Shown here: in pieces, positions 1-6,280 of the stretch
Numbering within the stretch: position 1 is the stretch's first letter
Layout of the letters: the number at the start of each line of letters is the position of its first letter
From: Ramicandelaber brevisporus
Taxonomy: Eukaryota > Kickxellomycota > Ramicandelaberales > Ramicandelaberaceae
Direction: 5' to 3'
DNA length: 23,653 nucleotides
NCBI GenBank assembly: GCA_025201865.1
Contig: MU602851.1
Location: 1-23,653, forward strand
Program-made: the position numbers and the translations under genes
The notes under the pieces: model-generated
The model's input: the letters and a program-made list of their open reading frames with translations, nothing else
Told to the model about the DNA's origin: nothing
The model's database searches: none

Positions 1-198
1 TATCTATTCAACTGTTCATGTGCTATAAAACAGTTCAGCCTTGATATTAGTGAGGATGATTATGACTGGTCGCTAGATTTTACTCTTGAAATGATAGCTC
101 TGATGCCTAAGTTAAGGGTCTTTAACTTCACTGGGGAAACATGTGAGATTCCAATGGCTGTCAATGAACGATTTCCATATGTCAAGGTTTCCTCATAA
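1..198 (+). CDS. F-box/LRR-like protein, C-terminal fragment (5' end outside the window)
   Basis: The frame is open from base 1 to a TAA at 196-198 and gives 65 residues with no start codon, so the gene enters from the left edge. The end of the product (MPKLRVFNFTG, then NERFPYVKVSS) aligns without gaps, stop to stop, with the last 65 residues of the F-box protein at 21432-23117 (MSQLTSMNMFG, then KERFPNIEVRN). By eye 12 of the last 31 positions are identical, and the Leu/Asn/Gly spacing resembles a terminal leucine-rich repeat. I infer a paralogue of that gene: probably a substrate-recognition subunit of an SCF ubiquitin ligase, with the F-box itself lying outside the window. It converges on the zinc-finger gene, leaving 378 bp between the stops. 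The function of the fragment alone cannot be known. Confidence 0.7.
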   Translation, partial: YLFNCSCAIKQFSLDISEDDYDWSLDFTLEMIALMPKLRVFNFTGETCEIPMAVNERFPYVKVSS

Positions 199-576
199 TT
201 ACTAACATATTTTGCTTCATATCGTATTTTAATTGAGCTCCAGTGTTCTCGCTGAGATACAAAGAGGTGATTATTCGAACAGAAATTATGGAGAGGACAT
301 TAACGCGCTGATTGTGTATATTATCAGCGTGCCTCGAGACTGACAGTGGAGAGACAATAGCTGTGAATAACAATCATGGCGATCGTTGTATACAATCTCG
401 GCTAGCATCGCAATATGATGAAATCTTTATAAAAAAAAAACTATTCGAGGATAAAAGGCAGAATCTAATATAAGAGAAGCTAAAGCTTAGGATTATCGGG
501 TGGTGTCATAACAAACATGTTAAACTGAGGTAATTGAGATTCTGTAGATGCTGTAGATATTGTTACTGTTTCCTGG
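199..576. other. Convergent intergenic spacer
   Basis: This lies between the stop codons of the left F-box fragment and the zinc-finger gene. It is AT-rich and has a run of ten A at 431-440, which could serve 3'-end formation for the minus-strand gene as a T-run. No canonical AATAAA was found in a convincing position. I see no RNA gene, and only short shadow frames. Confidence 0.6.
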
Positions 577-3567
577 TCAATGGATATCATTTTCATCACT
601 ATAATCACTCAGTACTAATTCATCGCCATCATCGTCATCACCCATGTCACTCAGCACTAACTCATCGCCATCATCGTCGTCTTTATGCTCGTTACTATAC
701 TGATTAGTTGAGTTATATGAGCTGAAAATGCTGCTGATTCTGTCCAATCGAGTTATGAAAAGGCAAGTTGTTTGTTTTTTCGCGAAAAGCAATCTCAATA
801 CAAGAGCAGGAACTGTCGATAGTCGACCACATCTGTGCGCCTTGTACCGGTGCTTTATTCTAGCTTCTTTAGTAGAGCAACAATATCCACAATTTGATGT
901 AACACACAACGAACCTTGAACAATGTCCTGATGATGTTGCAGGCTTGGCTCGCGAATTGCTGATGCGAGATGTGGGTTGCTGGTGTGCTGATTAATATTC
1001 GGATCGCTTCCATTAATATTAGCACTCTCTGGCAGAGCAGAGTTGTCAATCGACTTCGCATTGTATTTGTGCTTTTGCTGTAAATGAGTAAGCAGACATT
1101 CCGGCACCAATTTACATTCCTGGCAAATGAACACTCCAATAGCATTATGATATCCGCAGCGAATATCATTCACATAAAAGTCATCCACTTTTAAATACTG
1201 AAAGGCGTAGTGTTTCCTCTTGATAATTGGTTGCCCCAGGTTGTTGTCCTCATTATTAGCTCGCTTTTGTTTCACCGATGCGCTATGGGAGTTCCGAATA
1301 TGTAAACGATTACTACAAACTGTTATCCATGTTGTTTCACAACCTGGAACTGGACATGGCCAGCGATCATCTGCAGACTGACGGCTAAGAGTGAAAGTGT
1401 TGTTGCATACAGTGATCATAACTTGAAGTTTGTGTTCGCGCCGATGCATGCTAAGTTGAGCAGCCGAGTTGAATAAACGTCGGCATTTAGGATATTCACA
1501 CTTCCATTGTCGCTTCTGATTGGGTGCATCTGCAGTCTCATTCTGACTTGTATCTCCATCCTCATATTGAGCATTCAATCCATCGTGGCCGTAGTCAAGT
1601 CTGTGTCGACTCACTCTGCTACTACTGGTCGTGATTTGGTCAATGCGAGTAATGAGAAAGGACGAAGCATGTGTTTTCGCATAAAGTAATCGCAATACAA
1701 GAGCAGGAACTGTTGATATTTGTCCTCCCTGGTGCACAGATTTCTTGTGATCTGCTTTATTGATGGCCGTGTATCCACAATAGCCACAGTCGGATGTAAC
1801 ACAAATCCAGCCACGAACAATGTCTGGATGATGATGCTGATATGGCTGGCTAATTGCAGATACGAGGTATGGATTGCTGGTGTGCTGATAAATATTGGGA
1901 TCAGCACTTGCATTTACTGCACTTTCCGGTAGAGCAGAGTTATCAACCGATTTCTCATCATATACATGTTTCTGCTGTAAATGAGTCAGCAAACATTCTG
2001 GTACCAATCGGCACTCGAGACAAATAAACATACCAGTCGTAGTATGATATCCACAGCGAGTACCACAAATGTAAAAATCATCCACCTGTAAATAATAAAC
2101 GATATACTGTCTTCTCTTGTTGACTTGTTGATTCTGATTATCACGTTCTCCACCATTGGCACGTTTTTGTCTAGTCGATGTGCTATGAACTCTTTGAATA
2201 TGTTTATGTGCGGTGTACACTGCTTTGCACGTTATTTCACAATCTGGAATCGGACATGCCCATCGATCATCCAGAGAATGACGGCTAAGAGTGTAAGTAT
2301 TACCACGTACAGTAACCGTATATTCAAGTCTGTGTTCACGCCGGTGCTTGCAAAGTTGCTCAGCTGAGTTGAAGAACTGCTCACAATTATCATAATCACA
2401 CTTCCATTGTTTCTTCTGATTGGATGCATCTGCAGTCTCATCCTGGTCGACGTCATATTCATTCTCATCCTGATTGTTTAATCCATTGTGACTGTAATCG
2501 ACTCTGCGCCGATTCACTCTGTTCCTACTGATTGTGACAGCGCTGCTTGCTTGGTCAATACGAGTAATGAGAAAGCTGCAAGCTTGTGTTTTGGAATACA
2601 CAAGACGTAATACGAGCGCAGGAACTGTCGATGGTTGTTCACCTTGGTGAACTTTACTTCTATGAACATATTTCTTATTAACATCATAACCACAATAACC
2701 ACAGTCAAATTTAACACACAGCCAACCTTGAACAATATCCTGATGATGCTGCTGATATGGCTGGGCAATTGCTGCTGCGAGGTGTGTGTTGTTGGTGTGC
2801 TGATTAATGTTGGGATCGGCAGCTGCATTTACTGCACTTTCTGGCAGAGCAGAGTTGTCTATCAATTTCTCATCATATCCATGTTTCTGCTGCAAGTGTG
2901 TGAGCAGGCATTCTGGCACCGACTTGCATTCGTAACAAATGAGCACTCCAATAGTACTATGATAGTCACACAGAACTCCATGAACGTAAAATTCATCTAC
3001 ATCAATGAGATAACATTTGCGCTGAGTCTTCTTTGTTGGAGGCTGTTCATATTGTTGTGGTTTCAAAGTGTTGTCATGATGTGTTTGTAAATGACATCGT
3101 AAGGCATCAACTGTTTTGAGTGTCATTTCACAATCCGGAATTGGACACGGCCACCGGTCATCTAACGACCGCCGAGTTAGAATGTAAGTTTTACCATGTA
3201 TATTGATATCTGTTTGGCGTCTATGCTCATGTTGATGCATTCTCAACTGGCTGGAAGTAGTGTATCTACTAATGCATCCAATATATTCGCAGATAAACTT
3301 TCGCTGCCTCTTGGGAGCTGATGCTTGGTCCTGGTCGTCACTGTCATCATCATCTTCGGATTTGATATCTCTTTCCTCATCTTCGTCGCTATCAGCCTCC
3401 GAGTCAAGCTCGACTTTGGTCTCAGTGTCTGAAGCGTGCTGTTCGAGTTTGATATCAGCTGTTGAGAGACTCGGTTCGAGCTTGACTTGTACGTCGACTA
3501 CTGCTGCTGCTGCTGCTGCTGTTGTTGGCTCTGTTGCTGGCTCTGTCTTGATCTTCACGGTCGACAT
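577..3567 (-). CDS. Triplicated C2H2 / OrsD-like multi-zinc protein, 996 aa
   Basis: Residues 1-87 are acidic, with an Ala run and four SUMO-consensus sites (IKTE 6-9, VKLE 28-31, IKLE 39-42, IKSE 68-71). Three tandem units follow at about 88-386, 387-686 and 687-945. Each has two C2H2 fingers (C-x4-C-x12-H-x3/4-H; for example C93/C98/H111/H115 and C141/C146/H159/H163), then a module with two C-x2-C-x9-H-x4-H sites (C211/C214/H224/H229 and C289/C292/H302/H307 in unit 1) ending in a conserved TVPALVLRL segment. All twelve zinc sites are intact. The paired C-x2-C...H-x4-H pattern resembles the fungal OrsD domain (formerly DUF3505), whose biochemical function is unknown to me. The tail is acidic and contains a 14-residue duplication. 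I infer a nuclear, DNA- or chromatin-associated protein. No transposase or helicase domain is fused to it. The start is the first ATG after a CAA-rich leader. The AT-richer coding sequence and high unit-to-unit identity suggest recent expansion. Confidence 0.85.
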   Translation of the reverse strand: MSTVKIKTEPATEPTTAAAAAAVVDVQVKLEPSLSTADIKLEQHASDTETKVELDSEADSDEDEERDIKSEDDDDSDDQDQASAPKRQRKFICEYIGCISRYTTSSQLRMHQHEHRRQTDINIHGKTYILTRRSLDDRWPCPIPDCEMTLKTVDALRCHLQTHHDNTLKPQQYEQPPTKKTQRKCYLIDVDEFYVHGVLCDYHSTIGVLICYECKSVPECLLTHLQQKHGYDEKLIDNSALPESAVNAAADPNINQHTNNTHLAAAIAQPYQQHHQDIVQGWLCVKFDCGYCGYDVNKKYVHRSKVHQGEQPSTVPALVLRLVYSKTQACSFLITRIDQASSAVTISRNRVNRRRVDYSHNGLNNQDENEYDVDQDETADASNQKKQWKCDYDNCEQFFNSAEQLCKHRREHRLEYTVTVRGNTYTLSRHSLDDRWACPIPDCEITCKAVYTAHKHIQRVHSTSTRQKRANGGERDNQNQQVNKRRQYIVYYLQVDDFYICGTRCGYHTTTGMFICLECRLVPECLLTHLQQKHVYDEKSVDNSALPESAVNASADPNIYQHTSNPYLVSAISQPYQHHHPDIVRGWICVTSDCGYCGYTAINKADHKKSVHQGGQISTVPALVLRLLYAKTHASSFLITRIDQITTSSSRVSRHRLDYGHDGLNAQYEDGDTSQNETADAPNQKRQWKCEYPKCRRLFNSAAQLSMHRREHKLQVMITVCNNTFTLSRQSADDRWPCPVPGCETTWITVCSNRLHIRNSHSASVKQKRANNEDNNLGQPIIKRKHYAFQYLKVDDFYVNDIRCGYHNAIGVFICQECKLVPECLLTHLQQKHKYNAKSIDNSALPESANINGSDPNINQHTSNPHLASAIREPSLQHHQDIVQGSLCVTSNCGYCCSTKEARIKHRYKAHRCGRLSTVPALVLRLLFAKKQTTCLFITRLDRISSIFSSYNSTNQYSNEHKDDDDGDELVLSDMGDDDDGDELVLSDYSDENDIH
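598..681 (-). repeat. Two 42-bp tandem copies encoding the acidic C-terminal tail
   Basis: Two in-frame copies of a 14-codon unit encode residues 963-976 and 977-990. Each reads DDDDGDELVLSD plus two variable residues. The copies differ only slightly in DNA, consistent with a recent slip duplication. Confidence 0.85.
733..1509 (-). repeat. Tandem unit 3 of the zinc-finger gene
   Basis: This encodes residues 687-945. It is the most divergent unit but keeps all four zinc sites (C690/C695/H708/H712, C738/C743/H756/H761, C815/C818/H828/H833, C893/C896/H906/H911). It runs into the acidic tail without the spacer seen after units 1 and 2. Confidence 0.8.
1510..2409 (-). repeat. Tandem unit 2 of the zinc-finger gene
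   Basis: This encodes residues 387-686. It is very close to unit 1 in the OrsD-like half: the stretches around LPESAVNA, DCGYCGY and STVPALVLRL are identical or nearly so. Its C2H2 fingers are at C390/C395/H408/H412 and C438/C443/H456/H461. Confidence 0.8.
2410..3306 (-). repeat. Tandem unit 1 of the zinc-finger gene
   Basis: This encodes residues 88-386. It is the first of three ~0.9 kb in-frame direct repeats that share the order C2H2, C2H2, OrsD-like. The conserved VPECLLTHLQQKH segments of successive units are 305 and 299 residues apart. Confidence 0.8.
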
Positions 3568-3651
3568 AGCTGGCTGGCTTGCTAGTTGCTGGGTAGATCA
3601 GCTGTTCTGTTCTGCTCTGCTGTTGTTGTTGGTAGTGGTCAATCTTCAGTC

Positions 3652-3742
3652 GAATAGTTGAGATCTGAGAGCAAACCAGTCACCTCCTTTCGTGTGTGAA
3701 TCAAAACAAAACACGAATAAAATCGGCAATGAGACTTGTCAA
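3652..3742 (-). promoter_or_regulatory. Upstream element shared with the right-hand F-box gene (copy A)
   Basis: Read towards the zinc-finger gene, the element starts TTGACAAGTC, has an ATTCG/GTTTTGTTTTG core, and ends GAGGTGACTG (complement CAGTCACCTC at 3677-3686). The same three blocks, in the same order and orientation and over 65-66 bp, occur at 23589-23653 upstream of the F-box gene. A weaker matching block (GAATAGT...GAGAG on the plus strand) lies on the gene side of both copies. I infer a shared promoter or first-exon segment. Copy A lies about 110 bp upstream of the zinc-finger ATG. Confidence 0.55.
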
Positions 3743-4345
3743 CAAGTACACCTAAAGGCACTCCATCCATGCTCTGTATCGCAACAATAAACACGTTCAT
3801 TGTTAGCAGAATCCTCTGTGTTGCACCATCCAGCTCTCTATGTGCAGCAGCAGAAGTTGTTTTACCTTGCACAAACAAAATGAGAATACAACCACGGATG
3901 CGAGTGTCGACAGTCACCTCACTCTGCTTCAGACAGCAAAGGAGTTTGTTTGCCCTTGCGTGCTTGTGCCTTGTCGCTCATTGCCACTACACAGCATGCA
4001 GTCGGTCGTGTCGGCATTGAATCAAAAAGGAGTTTGGTGCAAGTTAACCACCCCCCCCCAGCCTGCGCAAACGTCATTGGCAAGAAAGTCAAATAATATA
4101 AGTTTTATAGCAGTCATGTGGTACCTTGGATGTGATGTGACTTCACTTACAACCGGGCTGTACAGACGACCAACCAATTAACGGCATCACAATTCTCACT
4201 CGCGAACAATGTAACACATGAGTACCCGATTCATTTCTGATGTTTTAATATTGAACCTAATGTAACTTACCTTTCTCGTTTGTCCATCTTTGGTTTCCTA
4301 AACAAATCTGTCGTGAATGTCTGCCAGCGAGACGTTCATTCTCAT

Positions 4346-4362
4346 TGTGGGTTGAACCCACA
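4346..4362. promoter_or_regulatory. 17-bp palindrome TGTGGGTT-G-AACCCACA
   Basis: Perfect 8-bp arms surround a single central base, about 300 bp upstream of the membrane-protein ATG. Its size and symmetry suit a dimeric DNA-binding protein. It also contains a GTTCAACCC string on the minus strand that matches a tRNA B-box core, but no tRNA surrounds it. Function is inferred only. Confidence 0.35.
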
Positions 4363-4657
4363 TCCACTTCAATTCTTGTCTTTCTAGCGCACTCATTACT
4401 TTTGATTCTTTTGATTTCTTTTATCCCTTATTACGTTTGCTGTTTGTGTTTGATCACCACATCCTAGCGAACGGCTCTTTCAATTAGCCTTTCAATTACT
4501 ACCTATTAGACCAGTCAGCACTCAACGCTTCGCGTTTGTAAAGCCACACGTCCTCACAATCATTCAATAGCATTGTTTTGTCCAAGTATTGTTGTCAGTG
4601 CTCACTCAATAGGCATCACTCGGTCAGTGTTCAAGTTTTTTTTTTGTTCCTACAGCC

Positions 4658-5953
4658 ATGTTTGTTGTGGTCTTGCCTGGCTATGTCAGTGCGCCATTGG
4701 TCGCAGCCTGGAGTGCACTCCTAGCAATACCAATTTTGGTGCTAGTACGACTCCTGACGTTCAAGGGATCGTGGATGAGTGGGCGCCAGCTCGAAGGAGG
4801 GCTGCTTACTGTCCTCGCTCCGCCTCACGTGTACTACTCGGGTGCGAAGTATACATGGCAGCATGTTATCGCCATGGGGTTACGATTGATGGTAATCTTA
4901 AGCCCAGCTTATCTCACATTTCTCACGACAATCGCTCCGATAGACACGAGTGTGAAGGTTTTGGCATCCGATATTGTCAATACAGCTTACCCGATGCCAG
5001 ATGGTTCTGTCAGCCCAAGCACGTTAATCGCAAAAATGTACGCACCTATGGCCGCAGGGTACGGGCTCCGTGTACGCAAGGGCAGAGCGAGCGAGCTCCA
5101 GCAAGAGGCACCGTTGGGCGGCGAGTGGAAGTACACAAGGCAGGAGGTGAATAGCACTGCCGAGTGCGTCGAACCGGAATACTGGTATACGGGCTCGAAG
5201 ATGGTTAGTTTCTGTCTGCCTCCCCACGCCTCGGGGACGGTCCAGCTGATCGTGCTACAGTCTCAGACTGAGAAAAACAAAGGACTGGTATATGCCATTC
5301 GCCACGCCGCAGAAGCCTGTGGGAACGGGTGGAAGAAGATCGGCTCAGTCCAAGTGTATGGGAGGGAGCACGAGGTTTGTGTAACTCACATACGTACGCA
5401 GGAGCCAGTATGCGCTAGCTCTGACGCCACCGGCCGTTGCGCTGGGAGCAGCTCGTCTTCTGCGCAGGTCGGGCCAGCCTTCTTGTGGACTCAGGCAAAC
5501 GAATTATTGACCGATACGACCTTAACGGCTTACCTTTGGGTTACATCCAACTCGATGCGGTCGAGTCTAACAATTGCAGACTTGAGAGGATTCGAGGCGT
5601 TCTGGGATGGTGTGACCTTGATCTCCCCGGCGACTGTGGGACTCACAGCTGCATTGCTAGTCCTCGCAGGTGCCTCATACTACATGACGGGCAGGGTCAA
5701 GTACGTTCTCGCCGACAATCATCTGTTAGTGGCAGCGGCTATCTCGACAAATGGAGCGCGTGCGCTGAACGTAAAGCCTTCATGGGTTGAAGGAGTGCGC
5801 GTCGAGAAGACCGTCGATGGGGATCACTTGGTTCACGTCGGATCAGGAGCTGAGGCACTGAGTCTCGAAGCTGTGATGGCGGGGGCTTTGGATGAGTGCC
5901 GCGCCACGTGCAAGTGTGTAACTGTTGGCAAACCAACGAACCCTGTTGCTTAA
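4658..5953 (+). CDS. Unrecognised three-TM membrane protein with a Cys-rich domain, 431 aa
   Basis: I do not recognise a family. Hydrophobic segments lie at about residues 10-34, 67-94 and 319-343. Between TM2 and TM3 is a ~225-residue domain with six cysteines (170, 186, 221, 241, 252, 261), an even number that suits three disulphides, and an N-glycosylation sequon at Asn165 (NST). It also has a Ser-rich stretch at 264-268. These point to a luminal or extracellular location. The remaining ~88 residues have a C-x3-C-x-C cluster (414, 418, 420) and would then face the cytosol. The start is the first ATG after an apparent pyrimidine tract and CAG, with G at -3. No in-frame stop interrupts it. 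It is probably an envelope, vacuolar or plasma-membrane protein. Neither neighbour gives a functional clue. Confidence 0.75.
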   Translation: MFVVVLPGYVSAPLVAAWSALLAIPILVLVRLLTFKGSWMSGRQLEGGLLTVLAPPHVYYSGAKYTWQHVIAMGLRLMVILSPAYLTFLTTIAPIDTSVKVLASDIVNTAYPMPDGSVSPSTLIAKMYAPMAAGYGLRVRKGRASELQQEAPLGGEWKYTRQEVNSTAECVEPEYWYTGSKMVSFCLPPHASGTVQLIVLQSQTEKNKGLVYAIRHAAEACGNGWKKIGSVQVYGREHEVCVTHIRTQEPVCASSDATGRCAGSSSSSAQVGPAFLWTQANELLTDTTLTAYLWVTSNSMRSSLTIADLRGFEAFWDGVTLISPATVGLTAALLVLAGASYYMTGRVKYVLADNHLLVAAAISTNGARALNVKPSWVEGVRVEKTVDGDHLVHVGSGAEALSLEAVMAGALDECRATCKCVTVGKPTNPVA

Positions 5954-6060
5954 TTTTGGTGTATTGGTCCGGTATCATATGCCCACAGTGAGGATCCATT
6001 ATAAACACACTCTTTCTTCTGAGCTGATCATAGTATACTGATATCATTAATAGCCAGCAT

Positions 6061-6070
6061 TACACGTGTA
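6061..6070. promoter_or_regulatory. Palindromic E-box TACACGTGTA
   Basis: This is a 10-bp perfect palindrome centred on CACGTG, the classical target of bHLH factors (in yeast, Cbf1 and Pho4). It lies about 220 bp upstream of the aldolase start. Regulation of an amino-acid enzyme by a Cbf1-like factor is plausible but inferred. Confidence 0.45.
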
Positions 6071-6239
6071 CTTTAGGTAAGCGGAGGATGTGACTCTTGT
6101 CCAGTTTGCCATGGATGACATAATCCGCCCGAATAGAGCAGAATGGAAGTCTCCGTAGTAAATGCCGCAGTATTCGCCGGACACACCGCGAACAGTCCGG
6201 TCGCAGTAATAGCAACAGCAACAGTACAACAAAAAAATC

Positions 6240-6247
6240 TATATAAA
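6240..6247 (+). promoter_or_regulatory. TATA box TATATAAA
   Basis: This is a canonical TATA element beginning 41 bp before the ATG at 6281 and 191 bp before the ATG at 6431. It places transcription start downstream of the ATG at 6143, so it decides between the possible start codons. Confidence 0.55.
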
Positions 6248-6280
6248 CGGCTGATCTCCCCGCCACCGCCCGCCATCTCT

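Larger units (their letters stand above)
3568..4657. promoter_or_regulatory. 1.1 kb divergent intergenic region
   Basis: This separates the zinc-finger gene (-) from the membrane-protein gene (+) and presumably holds both promoters. The zinc-finger side has a CAA/CAG-rich presumed leader next to the ATG. A second CAGTCACCTC lies at 3911-3920, a run of nine C at 4051-4059, an AT-rich ATATAAG near 4095, and an inverted repeat at 4346-4362. A T-run followed by TTCCTACAG at about 4637-4655, directly before the ATG at 4658, looks like a 3' splice site, so the plus-strand gene may have a 5'-UTR intron. The open frames here (for example 3840-4181) lack any protein character I trust. Confidence 0.5.
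5954..6280 (+). promoter_or_regulatory. Spacer holding the threonine aldolase promoter
   Basis: This runs from the membrane-protein stop to the preferred aldolase start. It contains a palindromic E-box (6061-6070) and a TATA box (6240-6247). It includes an upstream in-frame ATG at 6143 that I reject as the main start because the TATA box lies downstream of it. Confidence 0.55.

Noticed and set aside
733-3306. Repeats in the zinc-finger gene considered as a CRISPR-like or mobile-element array
   Set aside because: The repeats are ~0.9 kb in-frame coding units with diverged copies, with no terminal repeats or target-site duplication visible.
3260-3661. 133-codon plus-strand Ser/Ala-rich frame
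   Set aside because: It is complementary to the acidic and SUMO-site N-terminus of the zinc-finger gene; its low complexity is a by-product.
3840-4181. 113-codon plus-strand frame in the divergent promoter
   Set aside because: It spans the C9 run and has an erratic composition with no recognisable domain, so it is most likely chance.
4340-4420. Minus-strand GGTTCAACCC resembling a tRNA B-box / T-loop
   Set aside because: The loop is two bases short for a standard T-arm. No A-box or matching acceptor stem lies at the right distance.
6143-6280. Longest possible start of the threonine aldolase
   Set aside because: It lies upstream of a canonical TATA box at 6240, and the extra residues have no family similarity.
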